From assembly GCA_947450895.1 (NCBI GenBank), contig CANFWT010000009.1, positions 1-59,635 of the forward strand: a DNA stretch of 59,635 nt. The letters run 5' to 3'. This document shows positions 34,483 through 43,858 of the stretch, piece after piece. This DNA is from Comamonadaceae bacterium (GTDB lineage: Bacteria > Pseudomonadota > Gammaproteobacteria > Burkholderiales > Burkholderiaceae_C). The notes below the pieces were generated by a model. It saw nothing but the letters and a program-made list of their open reading frames with translations. It was not told where the DNA came from and did not search any database. Within the stretch, counting starts at the first letter, position 1. Each line of letters begins with the position of its first letter. The position numbers and the translations under genes are program-made.

Positions 34483-35391
34483 ATGGCAGGTTTTGAAAAT
34501 TTTGATTTCTCAAAAGGCTGCGCTTTCGTGCGAGGCCAGTATGTTCCCATCGCGCAGGCTAGTATTCCAATTACCGACTTGGGTTTTTTGCATTCTGATG
34601 CGACATACGATGTCGTCACCGTCTGGGACGGAGCATTTTTCAGATTAGACGCGCATTTGGAGCGATTTAAACGCAGCTGTGCGCACTGGAGACTAGACCC
34701 GGGTGTGACGGACCAAGACATTACAGAAATCCTGCGTCAATGTGTTCGCCTTAGCGGCTTGCGTGCATCGTATGTTGAAATGATTTGCACCCGCGGTCAG
34801 ACCCCTTGGGGGTCGCGAGATCCGCGACAAGCGGTTAACCAGTTTTATGCATTTGCTGTTCCATTTGTCTGGCTTGCAAATGAAAGTCAACGCGCGGAAG
34901 GGCTTCATCTCAAAATCAGTGATGTTCAGCGTATTCCGGCATCATCCGTTGACCCAACAATTAAAAACTACCACTGGAACGACCTCACCATGGGCCTTTT
35001 AGGTGCATTGGACGCAGGCGCAGACAGTGTCGTTCTTACCAACGACCAGGGGCACATAGTAGAAGGGCCTGGCTTCAATGCATTCTGCGTGCGAGACGGA
35101 ACCATAATCACTCCGGACCATGGAATGCTCGAAGGGGTTACGCGCAAGACGGTGATTGAAATTGCACAGTCACTTGAAATGCCGGTTCAGGTTCGGGCTG
35201 TTCTGGCCGAAGAATTTAGATCGGCAAACGAGGTATTTATTTCCTCCTCAGGTGGAGGTGTGTTACCTGTAACCCGTGTAGACGGGAATGCAATTGGCAA
35301 TGGCGAGGTAGGCGCTGTTACCCGAAAATTCGTCGATGCTTATTGGGCCTTGCATAAAGATCCCTCCTTAAACTTACCCATAGTGTATTGA
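34483..35391 (+). CDS. Class IV aminotransferase, (R)-selective amine transaminase-like
   Basis: 302 residues from the ATG at 34483, preceded by GAGGTG; an ATG 15 bases earlier is possible. Fold-type IV PLP enzyme: IPITDLGFLHSDATYDVVTV, the PLP lysine in SSVDPTIKNYHWNDLTMGLL, and EVFISSSGGGVLPVTRVDGN. The tail VTRKFVDAYWALHKD and the whole C-terminal third closely recall the (R)-amine transaminases of Arthrobacter and Aspergillus rather than branched-chain or D-alanine transaminases. Such enzymes transfer an amino group between chiral amines and pyruvate. The codon use is less GC-rich than in surrounding genes. Confidence 0.8.
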   Translation: MAGFENFDFSKGCAFVRGQYVPIAQASIPITDLGFLHSDATYDVVTVWDGAFFRLDAHLERFKRSCAHWRLDPGVTDQDITEILRQCVRLSGLRASYVEMICTRGQTPWGSRDPRQAVNQFYAFAVPFVWLANESQRAEGLHLKISDVQRIPASSVDPTIKNYHWNDLTMGLLGALDAGADSVVLTNDQGHIVEGPGFNAFCVRDGTIITPDHGMLEGVTRKTVIEIAQSLEMPVQVRAVLAEEFRSANEVFISSSGGGVLPVTRVDGNAIGNGEVGAVTRKFVDAYWALHKDPSLNLPIVY

Positions 35392-35481
35392 TTACTCACC
35401 TCCACGTTGAAGGGCTGCTGATCGGCGACCCGATGGACGCCCCCCAAAGCAGACACATACGTATGCCAGTTTCTGGTCCAG

Positions 35482-35512
35482 GTTTGCCTTGGCATTCGCA
35501 TGCCAAGCAAAC
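35482..35512. terminator. Hairpin between convergent genes
   Basis: GTTTGCCTTGGCAT and ATGCCAAGCAAAC pair with one bulge across a TCGC loop, between the transaminase and the DUF1330 gene. No T-run, so termination is only likely by position. Confidence 0.45.
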
Positions 35513-35543
35513 GTTGCCTCCAATGTACAAATTTCCGATTTAG

Positions 35544-35837
35544 CTAAACGCCTTCGACAAATCGAATATCACGAACAACAGCGTTACCCTCCAGCTCTTT
35601 CATTGCTAATTGATAGGCCTCACTGTCGTAGGCATCGAGCGCGGCCTGCAGGCTCTCGAACTCAATCAGCACCGTGCGCTGTAACTTGCCAGACTCTTTT
35701 GCCGCGGCCGGTATTCCTCGCGCTAAAAATTTGGCACCGGCAGCACTAAGTGCAGGCACAGCAAGCTTTGAATACGCTGCAAGCGCATCTTGGTTATTGA
35801 CTTCGTGGTACGTGCTGATGAAGTACGCTTTTGGCAT
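35544..35837 (-). CDS. DUF1330 domain protein
   Basis: 97 residues from the ATG at 35837. MPKAYFISTYHEVNNQDALA, YSKLAVPALSAAGAKFLARG and VLIEFESLQAALDAYDSEAY match DUF1330, a ferredoxin-like fold family with no settled function. Part of a mid-GC island with the transaminase and haloacid dehalogenase. Confidence 0.87.
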   Translation of the reverse strand: MPKAYFISTYHEVNNQDALAAYSKLAVPALSAAGAKFLARGIPAAAKESGKLQRTVLIEFESLQAALDAYDSEAYQLAMKELEGNAVVRDIRFVEGV

Positions 35838-35911
35838 GGTTAGATTCCAATTCAAGGTTTCAAAATTACAATTTTTACAGATACGTTCTCGAGTCTCAAA
35901 AACGCATCGTC

Positions 35912-36613
35912 TTAATCAAGCGAGCTGATCGAAGCCAAAACCGAATCGAGGTCAGCGCCTGAAAAATGCGGCCGAGGCCCTAAGGCCTCAAAAGGCAAGC
36001 CTTGCCGATTGACCCAGTAGGTTGTGAAGCCAAACCATGTGGCGCCCAGCGCGTCCCAGGCATTGCTGGACACGAACAACACTTCGTCTTTCGCGACCGG
36101 GATGGATTGTTGGACCAGCCCGTAACTCTCTGGCGAAGTCTTAAAAAGGCGAATCGGGTCCACAGAAATGAGGTGGTCCAGCACACCCTCCATGCCCGCG
36201 CTTTTCACGGCCGAATTCAGCATGTCCACGCTGCCGTTGGAAAGAATGGCGGTCGTTAGGCCCATAGCCTTGATCTTTTGAAGTACTGCCAAATTTTCAG
36301 GAAAGGGCGTGAGGTGTGCGTATTGCTGCATCAATGCATCGACTTGCCCTGCCGCACGCGCTAGTTTTAATCGGTCCAAGGTGTATTCCAAAGACAAGCG
36401 CGTCAACTCCCAAAACGGACGGAAGAATTGGCTTCCGGATGCATTGTGGGGATCGGACTGGGTAATCAGGCGGGTATAGTCAATTTGCTTGTCGCGCCAC
36501 TTCACTGCGATATCTGCGCCGTTGCCGGGGTACAACTTTTCAGCCAGCAACTGGACTGAGTACACATCAAACAAAGTGCCGTAGGCATCAAAAACAACTG
36601 CTTTGATCTTCAT
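35912..36613 (-). CDS. Haloacid dehalogenase type II (L-2-haloacid dehalogenase-like)
   Basis: 233 residues, full length. HAD nucleophile D9 in KAVVFDAYGTLFDVYSV, serine/asparagine motif AILSNGSVDML, lysine in RLFKTSPESYGLVQ, and the branch-specific motif LFVSSNAWDALGA with catalytic asparagine and aspartate. This set matches L-2-haloacid dehalogenases, which hydrolyse 2-halocarboxylic acids to 2-hydroxyacids. A conserved tryptophan/arginine environment (FWELTRLSLEYTL) is present. It lies next to a GST tail (36634) and is likely cotranscribed remnant of a catabolic cassette. Confidence 0.9.
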   Translation of the reverse strand: MKIKAVVFDAYGTLFDVYSVQLLAEKLYPGNGADIAVKWRDKQIDYTRLITQSDPHNASGSQFFRPFWELTRLSLEYTLDRLKLARAAGQVDALMQQYAHLTPFPENLAVLQKIKAMGLTTAILSNGSVDMLNSAVKSAGMEGVLDHLISVDPIRLFKTSPESYGLVQQSIPVAKDEVLFVSSNAWDALGATWFGFTTYWVNRQGLPFEALGPRPHFSGADLDSVLASISSLD

Positions 36614-36633
36614 TTCAATTCCTTCAATGGGTG

Positions 36634-36779
36634 TCAGGCGACGGTCTTGGCGGTTTGGTCCACGGTCGGCGTCGTATTGACAGATTTGGTGAGCGCATAG
36701 GCCCGCTCGGTCGCTGGGCGGTTTTTGACGTGCTCAAACCAAGCAGCCAGCGCGGGAAACTGCCCGACGTCCTGGCGTC
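36634..36779 (-). pseudogene. Glutathione S-transferase, C-terminal fragment
   Basis: On the minus strand this reads QDVGQFPALAAWFEHVKNRP followed by ATERAYALTKSVNTTPTVDQ and TAKTVA-stop. The pattern FPALAAWFEHVKNRPATERAY is the C-terminal helix of bacterial GSTs. Only ~48 residues remain; the 5' part is replaced by an integrase fragment whose end abuts it at about 36780. Confidence 0.7.
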
Positions 36780-36990
36780 AACCCACACGCAGCACTGTCC
36801 GAGGGTACCATTCCAAGTCCCGTGCCCTCATCCCCTGCACCGCCTTGATCTTTCGGGCCAGCTGCTGCGTGCTGTAGATGGACGTGGTGTCGATGCTGGC
36901 GTGTCCTGCAAGTTCGCGGGCCACCGCAATGGGCGTGTCGTCCAACAGCGCCTGGCGCACAAAAGTGTGCCGCATCCAGTGCGGGCTCCA
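36778..36990 (-). pseudogene. Tyrosine recombinase, C-terminal fragment
   Basis: Reads HWMRHTFVRQALLDDTPIAV, then ARELAGHASIDTTSIYSTQQ, ending RARDLEWYPRTVLRVG. Over about 165 bases it closely resembles the end of the integrase pseudogene at 52320-54448. The HxxR and tyrosine motifs are present but the rest of the protein is missing and the last ~15 residues differ. The joint with the GST fragment suggests a past recombination. Sequence 36991-37102 beyond it is unrecognised. Confidence 0.75.
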
Positions 36991-37102
36991 AAAAATGCAG
37001 GCGTTTGTACACCCACTTTAATGACCCCGGCGGCCAACTCTTCTCCAATCACAAAGATACCGGATCCACTGGTTCCGGGCGATTTGCAGCAACTTTTCAA
37101 CC

Positions 37103-37957
37103 TCAGCTTCGATGAGCCACAGTGGGCTCCAACCGTTGCGCGAACGGTCGAGTCACAGCTGGCCTGGTTGGTGCATCTGAAGATTTTTCAGCGTCTCCTG
37201 CGTCGACCGCCAGAAGCCCTTGCAGCACATGGCCCACCACGATCACGCTGGGGCTGCCCAGACGCTCGCTTTGCAAGGTGGCGTGCAGCGTGGCCAGCGT
37301 GCCGGTAGCATGGCGCTGGCTGGGCAAGCTGGCGTTTTGGATGATGGCCACCGACGTGTCGCCGCTCAGGCCTTGCAGCAGCGCACTTTGGATGGTGGCC
37401 ACGCCACTCACGCCCATGTAAATCACCAGCGTGAGTTTGGCCTGGTGCGCGGTGTGGGCCAGCGCCACCCAATCGGTACCGCTGTCGCCCGGCTTGGCGT
37501 GGCCGGTCACAAACACCACGCCATGCGCGTGCTCGCGGTGGGTGAGCGGCACGTTCAGGCTGGTGAGCCCGGCTAAGCCTGCGGTAATGCCATTGACCAC
37601 AGCCACCGCAATGCCTGCGGCCTGCAAGGCTTCAACCTCTTCGCCGCCACGCCCAAAGACAAAGGGGTCGCCGCCCTTGAGTCGCACCACTTGTTCGCCG
37701 CGCTGGGCTTCGCTGACCATGAGTTTTTCAATGAACGCCTGCGGCGTGGAGGCGCAACCGCCACGCTTGCCCACGTAAACAATGCGCGCACTTGGCGCAG
37801 CATGGGCCAGAACCGCGTCATTGACCAGGTCGTCCACCAGCAGCACGGTGGCGCCGGCAATGGCCTTGACGGCTTTGAGCGTGAGCAGCTCCGGGTCGCC
37901 GGGGCCGGCTCCTACCAGGGTGACTGTTCCGGTGGAAGTATTGAAATGGGAGGACAT
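37103..37957 (-). CDS. cobA: Uroporphyrinogen-III C-methyltransferase
   Basis: 284 residues. GTVTLVGAGPGDPELLTLKA is the SAM-binding start; VYVGKRGGCASTPQAFIEKL, RLKGGDPFVFGRGGEEVEAL, VVNGITAGLAGLTSLNVPLT and VIYMGVSGVATIQSALLQG follow in family order. It makes precorrin-2 for sirohaem, the cofactor of the nitrite reductase encoded just upstream. It is the single-domain SUMT form, without the CysG dehydrogenase/chelatase part. It lies downstream of nasA in the same direction, as the last gene of the nitrate cluster. Confidence 0.94.
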   Translation of the reverse strand: MSSHFNTSTGTVTLVGAGPGDPELLTLKAVKAIAGATVLLVDDLVNDAVLAHAAPSARIVYVGKRGGCASTPQAFIEKLMVSEAQRGEQVVRLKGGDPFVFGRGGEEVEALQAAGIAVAVVNGITAGLAGLTSLNVPLTHREHAHGVVFVTGHAKPGDSGTDWVALAHTAHQAKLTLVIYMGVSGVATIQSALLQGLSGDTSVAIIQNASLPSQRHATGTLATLHATLQSERLGSPSVIVVGHVLQGLLAVDAGDAEKSSDAPTRPAVTRPFAQRLEPTVAHRS

Positions 37958-38125
37958 GAAGAGGACGTTTTAAAGGCGCGGCGCCCGCTGCACGGTAGGA
38001 GCCACTTGTTGGGCAATGGGCGCAGGTGGGCCACGGCTTCGCCGTCGGTACCGCGCCCGATTTCCTGACCTTGATTTTTACTGCCCACGGGTAACGATTA
38101 AGGTTGAGAACTCAGAAAAATGACC

Positions 38126-40948
38126 TTAAGCGATGGCCATCGAGGTGGCTTGCACCGTGCGCCGTAGCTCGGGCAGGCAGGAGCCGCAGTTGGTGCCGCA
38201 TTTCAAGGCGTCTTGCAGGTCAGCCAGCCGTGCGTTGATGTCTCCCCCGCAGGTGGCGAGATGGGTGTCGATCTGCACGTCGGTCACGTTAAAGCAGGTG
38301 CAAACCACTTTGCCGCGTGAGGCCACTGCCACCGGCGGTTTGGCGCTGGCCACCAGGAGGGCGCGGCTGTAGGCTTGGGCGGCAAGGCCATCCTTGAGCA
38401 AGGTGGTGACCCAGCTCTGTGCGCTGGTGTCGCCCGACAGCAAAAACGCCTGCAGGCGGGCGTCGCCCGTGGTTGCATCGCGCTGCAGCAAGGCAGCGCG
38501 GCGCTGGCCCTTCTTTTTGTCGGCATAGCGAACCACTTCGGGGCCACCCAAGTGAAGCAGCGTTTCGATATGCTCCAGCACCGCATCGTTGGGCGCAGTG
38601 TGATCTGCTGCGCGAAACAGCAAGCCGGTGCGCGGCATGCCGCCAGCGTCCAGTGCGTCGTTGACAAAGGGCGTGCAGCTGGCAAAGGCAAACTGGGCCA
38701 TCAGCGCCTGCAACTGCGTGCGCGTAGTCAGCGCCGCCGCGTTGGGCAGCCAGGCCACGGCCAGCAGGCTCCAGTCCATGGGTGACTTGATCACCTTCAC
38801 GGCGGCGTGTTTGAACTCGGGTTGTTTGGAGTCCGGGCAGTAGGCCGAGGTGGTGAGGGCGTTCACACCGGCCATGCGCTGGCCTTGGGCGGACTGGCCA
38901 CTCAAAAACTCTTCGCCCCAGTGCATGGCCATAAAGACATGGTTGAGCCCCAGCTCCGCGCTGGCCTGCACCGGTACCACGATGCTGCCGCGCTTGCTGG
39001 TGACTTGCACCAAGTCGCCGTCTGCCACTTGCCGGCGCGACATGTCTTGCGGGTGCATTTGCAGCGCAGGCTCCGCCACGTGGCCAAACAGGCGGCCTAT
39101 GGTGCCGGTGCGGCTCATGCCGTGCCACTGGTCGCGCAGGCGTCCGGTGCTCAGCGAAAACGGAAAACGCGATTCGCGCGGCTCGGCCACCGGCTTGTAG
39201 GCTGTGGCGCAAAACCTGGCGCGGCCGTCCGGCGTGGGGAAAACGCCGTCTTCGTACAGGCGCACTTTGCCCAGGGTCTGGCCCCCAGGCAGCGGCCACT
39301 GCTGGGGCGCGGCTTCGAGCATGGCGTAGCTCATGCCGGTGATGTCGAGGTCGCGCCCGCGCGTGGACTCGCGGTGTTCCAGCCAGATGGATTCAGGCGT
39401 GGCGTAGGGGAACAGCGTGGGTCGGCCCGTGGGTTCCAGTCGTTTGGCAAAGTCCAGGGCGATTTGCCAGTCGTGGCGGGCCTGGCCCGGCGCGGAAACG
39501 GCGGCGCGCACGCGGCTGATGCAGCGCTCGCTGTTGGTGACGGTGCCTTCCTTTTCGCCCCAGGTGGTGGCCGGCAGCAGCAGGTCGGCATAGGCGCAGG
39601 TGGCGGTGGTGGCAAAAGCTTCTTGCAACACCACAAATTCGGCGCGCTGCAGCGCGCGGCGCACGGTGGCCTGATTGGGCATGCTCTGCGCGGGGTTGGT
39701 GCAGGCAATCCACAGCGCCTTGATTTCGCCGTCGGCTGCGGCTTGGAACATTTCCACCGCCGTTTTTCCAGACGTTGAGGGCACCTCGTCCACGCCCCAC
39801 AGAGCGGCCACTTCGGCACGGTGCGCCGGGTTGGACAGGTCGCGGTGGGCACTGAGCAGGTTGGCCAAGCCGCCCACTTCACGACCGCCCATGGCGTTGG
39901 GCTGGCCGGTAAGTGAGAACGGTCCCGCGCCGGGCTTGCCGATCTGGCCGGTGGCCAGGTGCAGGTTGATGAGCGCGGTGTTTTTGGCCGTGCCACTGCT
40001 GGACTGGTTCAGGCCCTGGCAATACAGGCTCAGCGTGGCCTTGGAGGTGGCAAACAGGCGTGCGGCTTCAAACAGTGCTTCTTTGCTGATGCCGCAGGTC
40101 TGCGTTACTACGTCGGGTGTGCAGTCGCGCACCAGCGCCTTGAGTGCGTCAAATCCGTTGGTGTGGGCGGCGATGAAGGCGGCGTCGGTCCAGCCTTCCC
40201 ACAGCATGAGGTGCAACATGCCGTTGAACAGCATTACGTCGGTGCCGGGTTGCAGGGGCACGTACAGGTCGGCGATTTCGGCGGTATCGGTCTTGCGCGG
40301 GTCGCAAAACACGATCTTGAGCGCCGGGTTGCTTTTCTTGGCGTCCTCGATACGCCTAAAAAGAATGGGGTGCGCATACGCGGTGTTGGAGCCGACGATG
40401 AAGACGGTTTGCGCGTGGTTTATATCGTCGTAGCAGGCGGGTGGGGCGTCGGCGCCCAGCGTCTTTTTGTAGCCAACCACCGCGCTGCTCATGCACAGGC
40501 GCGAGTTGGTGTCGATATTGTTGGTGCCGATCAGGCCCTTGGCAAGCTTGTTGAAGACGTAATAGTCTTCGGTGAGCAACTGGCCGGAGACATAAAAGCC
40601 CACGGCGTCCGGGCCATGCTCTTGAATGATGCGGGCAAAGGTGCTGCTGGCGTGGTCCAGCGCGGCGTCCCAGGTGACTCGTTGCAAATGCCCTCCACGC
40701 TCTGCGCGTTGCTGGGGAAACAGCAAGCGCGTTTGCTGCGTCACATCTGCCGTAGCGCTCAGGTGCAGCGTGGAGCCTTTGGAGCACAGGCGCCCGTAGT
40801 TGGCCGGGTGATCTGGGTCACCGCGCACGCCGGTGATTTGCGCGCCCGTGCTCTGGATGACGACGCCGCAGCCGACGCCGCAATACGGGCAGGTCGAACG
40901 GGTTTCCACTGGCGCGGCGCCTGCGGCGTGAATGGGGATCACCGTCAT
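38126..40948 (-). CDS. nasA: Assimilatory nitrate reductase catalytic subunit
   Basis: 940 residues. The N-terminal [4Fe-4S] cysteines are in TCPYCGVGCGVVIQ and NYGRLCSKGSTLH; molybdopterin-binding domains follow (YVSGQLLTEDYYVFNKLAKG, TNNIDTNSRLCMSSAVVGYK, EADLLLPATTWG-like segment). A C-terminal BFD-type [2Fe-2S] domain is present: VVCTCFNVTDVQIDTHLATC and CGTNCGSCLPELRR, as in NasA enzymes that take electrons directly. Nitrate is reduced to nitrite in the cytoplasm. It follows nirD by 6 bases and precedes cobA. Confidence 0.95.
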   Translation of the reverse strand: MTVIPIHAAGAAPVETRSTCPYCGVGCGVVIQSTGAQITGVRGDPDHPANYGRLCSKGSTLHLSATADVTQQTRLLFPQQRAERGGHLQRVTWDAALDHASSTFARIIQEHGPDAVGFYVSGQLLTEDYYVFNKLAKGLIGTNNIDTNSRLCMSSAVVGYKKTLGADAPPACYDDINHAQTVFIVGSNTAYAHPILFRRIEDAKKSNPALKIVFCDPRKTDTAEIADLYVPLQPGTDVMLFNGMLHLMLWEGWTDAAFIAAHTNGFDALKALVRDCTPDVVTQTCGISKEALFEAARLFATSKATLSLYCQGLNQSSSGTAKNTALINLHLATGQIGKPGAGPFSLTGQPNAMGGREVGGLANLLSAHRDLSNPAHRAEVAALWGVDEVPSTSGKTAVEMFQAAADGEIKALWIACTNPAQSMPNQATVRRALQRAEFVVLQEAFATTATCAYADLLLPATTWGEKEGTVTNSERCISRVRAAVSAPGQARHDWQIALDFAKRLEPTGRPTLFPYATPESIWLEHRESTRGRDLDITGMSYAMLEAAPQQWPLPGGQTLGKVRLYEDGVFPTPDGRARFCATAYKPVAEPRESRFPFSLSTGRLRDQWHGMSRTGTIGRLFGHVAEPALQMHPQDMSRRQVADGDLVQVTSKRGSIVVPVQASAELGLNHVFMAMHWGEEFLSGQSAQGQRMAGVNALTTSAYCPDSKQPEFKHAAVKVIKSPMDWSLLAVAWLPNAAALTTRTQLQALMAQFAFASCTPFVNDALDAGGMPRTGLLFRAADHTAPNDAVLEHIETLLHLGGPEVVRYADKKKGQRRAALLQRDATTGDARLQAFLLSGDTSAQSWVTTLLKDGLAAQAYSRALLVASAKPPVAVASRGKVVCTCFNVTDVQIDTHLATCGGDINARLADLQDALKCGTNCGSCLPELRRTVQATSMAIA

Positions 40949-40954
40949 GGGGCC

Positions 40955-41356
40955 TTACGCCTTGGCTGTGGATTGGGGCTTGGGACCGGCAACGGGTGCA
41001 CTGAATTCCAGCGCATGGGTGGCGAGTTCCTGGGCGCTCAGGTGTACCGCACCAGCCTCCACCTTGACGGCGAATTTCGGAGTACAGCCCTCGTCCGGCG
41101 CCTTGGCGCAGCCGTCGGCCATGCCGATGGTCCAGTTGTGCAAGGGGCAGGCCACGCTGGTGCCAAACACAATGCCCTGGCTCAAGGGACCGCCCTTGTG
41201 CGGGCAGCGGTCGAGCAGCGCAAACACCTGGTCTTCGCTGTTGCGAAACACCGCCACGTCCATGCCCGCTGGCCGCGCCACCCGGCGCGAACCGAGCACC
41301 GGAATATCAGTCACCAAGCAGATCTTTTTCCAGCCAGTGTCCAATGTGTCGCTCAT
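40955..41356 (-). CDS. nirD: Nitrite reductase small subunit
   Basis: 133 residues. The Rieske-like [2Fe-2S] motif is fully present (LLDRCPHKGGPLSQG and CPLHNWTIGMADG), whereas many NirD proteins keep only the fold. Partner of NirB, whose gene it overlaps by 4 bases (ATGA). The C-terminal tail LEFSAPVAGPKPQSTAKA is not conserved. Confidence 0.94.
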   Translation of the reverse strand: MSDTLDTGWKKICLVTDIPVLGSRRVARPAGMDVAVFRNSEDQVFALLDRCPHKGGPLSQGIVFGTSVACPLHNWTIGMADGCAKAPDEGCTPKFAVKVEAGAVHLSAQELATHALEFSAPVAGPKPQSTAKA

Positions 41357-43830
41357 AGGGCCTCCAACTTTTCAAACTGGCGGGTGTCCACCGAAGCCTG
41401 CTCGAAGTCGAACCAGGGATCGGGCTCACCATCGAGCGCAAACTGCAGGCGCTCCCACAGCGCCTTGCGACCGGCATGGTCTTGCAGGATGCGCTTCTTG
41501 ACGTAGTCCAGACCCACGCGGTTGACGTAATGCACGGTGCGCTCCAGGTACCAGCCCTCGGTGCGGTACAGCTCGCAAAACGCGCCGGTGTACTCCAGCA
41601 CTTCTTCGGCGGTCTTGAGCTTGGTGAAGAAATGCGCCACCTCGGTCTTGATGCCGCCGTTGCCGGCGATGTACATCTCCCATCCCGATTCGACGCCGAT
41701 GATGCCCACGTCTTTGATGCCGGCCTCGGCGCAGTTGCGCGGGCAGCCGCTCACGGCAAACTTGACCTTGTGCGGGGCGTACATGCGCCACATGGCGCGT
41801 TCCAGGTCTTTGCCCATTTGCGTGCTGTCTTGCGTGCCCATGCGGCACCACTCGGAGCCCACGCAGGTTTTGACCGTGCGCAGCGCCTTGGCGTAGGCGT
41901 GGCCGCTGGGCATGCCGATATCTTGCCAGACGGCTTTTAGGTCTTCCTTTTTGACGCCCAGCAAGTCGATGCGCTGACCGCCCGTGACCTTGACGGTGGG
42001 AATCTTGTACTTGTCCACCGCGTCGGCAATGCGGCGCAGTTCGCTGGCCGTGGTTTCGCCGCCCCACATGCGGGGGATGACGCTGTAAGTGCCGTCTTTT
42101 TGGATGTTGGCGTGGCTGCGCTCGTTGATAAAGCGGCTTTGCGGATCGTCCTTGGCCTCTTTGGGCCAGCTGCTGATCAGGTAGTAGTTGATGGCCGGGC
42201 GGCAGGACGCGCAGCCGTTGGGTGCGCGCCAGTCCATCGCCTCATAGACCTGCGCGATGGTGAGGTACTTGTTGGCCACAATGGCCTCGCGCACCGCCTG
42301 GTGGCCGTGGTCGGTGCAGCCGCACATGGCCTTGGTCTTGGGCGTGGCGGAATAGTCGCCACCGGCGGTGAACATCAAAATCTGCTCCACCAGGCCGGTG
42401 CAGGAACCGCAGGACGCGCTGGCTTTGGTGTGCTTGCGCACCTCGTCCAGGGTGAACAGGCCTTTGTCGCGAATGGCTTTGCAAATGGTGCCCTTGTTGA
42501 CCCCGTTGCAGCCGCACACTTCCGCCGCATCGGGCATGCTGGCGGCCTTGCTGTGGCCTTCGTGGCCCACGTCACCAATATTGCTTTCACCAAACATGAG
42601 CTTGTCGCGAATGTCGGCCACGCTGCGGCCGTCGCGAAGCAGCTTGAAGTACCAGCTGCCGTCCACCGTGTCGCCGTAAAGGCAGGCGCCGATGAGCTTA
42701 TCGTTCTGGATCACCAACTTTTTGTAGACGCCAGCAAACGGGTCGCTCATTACGATTTCTTCCAGACCGGCGTCTTCGGGGCGGCCCGTTGCTGCGCCCA
42801 AAAAGTTGCCCGCGCTGAACAGGTCAATGCCGGTAACCTTGAGCTTGGTGGACGTGAGCGAGCCCTGGTAGCGGCCAATGCCGTATTCAGCCAGGTGGTT
42901 GGCAGCCACCTTGGCCTGCTCAAACAGCGGCGCCACCAGCCCGTACGCAATACCCCGGTGTGCAGCGCATTCGCCCACGCTGTAGATGCGCGCGTCGGTC
43001 ACGGTTTGCAGGGTGTCGGTCACCACAATGCCCTTGTTGCAATGCAGACGCATGGATTCGGCAAGCGCTGTGTTGGGGCGAATGCCCACGGCCATCACCA
43101 CCAAGTCGGCGGGTACCTCGGTACCGTCCTTGAACTGAATGGCTTTGACACGTCCCGCCTCGTTGCCAAGCAGAGCCTGGGTCTGCGCGCCCATCAAAAA
43201 CTTCAGACCACGCGCTTCCAGCGACTTTTGCAGCAGCTTGCCCGCCATGCTGTCGAGCTGGCGCTCCATCAGCGTGGGCATCACATGCACCACGCTGACC
43301 TGCATGCCGCGCAGCATCAGACCGTTGGCGGCCTCCAGGCCCAGCAAGCCGCCGCCAATCACCACCGCGTGCTCGTACTTGGTGGCCGCTTCGATCATGG
43401 CGTTGGTGTCGGCGATGTCGCGGTAGGCGACCACGCCTTCCAGCTCCTTGCCCGGCACGGGCAGGATGAAGGGGTTCGAGCCGGTACACAGCAGTAGCCG
43501 GTCGTATGCGGCGGTGGTGCCATCAGACGCCGTGACGGTGCGCTTGACGCGGTCTACTTCGGTGACGGTTTTGCCGGCATGCAGGGTAATGTTGTTTTCT
43601 TCGTACCAGCTGAAGGGGTTGAGCACGATCTCGTCGAGCGTTTGTTCACCGGCCAGCACGGGGCTTAAAAGGATGCGGTTGTAGTTGGGGTGGGGCTCGG
43701 CGCCGAACACGGTGATGTCGTACAGGTCGGGGGCGATTTTCAAAAGCTCTTCCAGGGTGCGCACGCCGGCCATGCCGTTGCCGACCATCACGAGTTTTTG
43801 TCTCTTTAGGGGGGGCGTTTTCATGTCCAT
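41353..43830 (-). CDS. nirB: Nitrite reductase [NAD(P)H] large subunit
   Basis: About 825 residues from the ATG at 43830 (ATG 43824 also possible; an upstream frame to 43866 runs into a repeat). FAD/NADH domain: LVMVGNGMAGVRTLEELLKI; a BFD-type [2Fe-2S] domain with VCGCNGVNKGTICKAI and SASCGSCTGLVEQIL; a second copy CGCTDHGHQAVREAI...GCASCRPAINYYL; sirohaem/[4Fe-4S] site in TVKTCVGSEWCRMGTQDSTQ and FAVSGCPRNCAEAGIKDVGI. It reduces nitrite to ammonium. Upstream lies a 460 bp interval with two inverted repeats, so it may be partly uncoupled from nrtABD. Confidence 0.96.
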   Translation of the reverse strand: MDMKTPPLKRQKLVMVGNGMAGVRTLEELLKIAPDLYDITVFGAEPHPNYNRILLSPVLAGEQTLDEIVLNPFSWYEENNITLHAGKTVTEVDRVKRTVTASDGTTAAYDRLLLCTGSNPFILPVPGKELEGVVAYRDIADTNAMIEAATKYEHAVVIGGGLLGLEAANGLMLRGMQVSVVHVMPTLMERQLDSMAGKLLQKSLEARGLKFLMGAQTQALLGNEAGRVKAIQFKDGTEVPADLVVMAVGIRPNTALAESMRLHCNKGIVVTDTLQTVTDARIYSVGECAAHRGIAYGLVAPLFEQAKVAANHLAEYGIGRYQGSLTSTKLKVTGIDLFSAGNFLGAATGRPEDAGLEEIVMSDPFAGVYKKLVIQNDKLIGACLYGDTVDGSWYFKLLRDGRSVADIRDKLMFGESNIGDVGHEGHSKAASMPDAAEVCGCNGVNKGTICKAIRDKGLFTLDEVRKHTKASASCGSCTGLVEQILMFTAGGDYSATPKTKAMCGCTDHGHQAVREAIVANKYLTIAQVYEAMDWRAPNGCASCRPAINYYLISSWPKEAKDDPQSRFINERSHANIQKDGTYSVIPRMWGGETTASELRRIADAVDKYKIPTVKVTGGQRIDLLGVKKEDLKAVWQDIGMPSGHAYAKALRTVKTCVGSEWCRMGTQDSTQMGKDLERAMWRMYAPHKVKFAVSGCPRNCAEAGIKDVGIIGVESGWEMYIAGNGGIKTEVAHFFTKLKTAEEVLEYTGAFCELYRTEGWYLERTVHYVNRVGLDYVKKRILQDHAGRKALWERLQFALDGEPDPWFDFEQASVDTRQFEKLEAL

Positions 43831-43858
43831 GATTTGGTTTCCGTTTGCTTGGTTTGTT

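Noticed and set aside
36734..37048. 104-codon minus frame overlapping the integrase fragment
   Set aside because: It is the wrong frame; the recombinase motifs are read in the neighbouring frame (36778-36990).
42100..43497. 465-codon plus-strand frame opposite nirB
   Set aside because: Antisense of a conserved enzyme; composition typical of a shadow frame.
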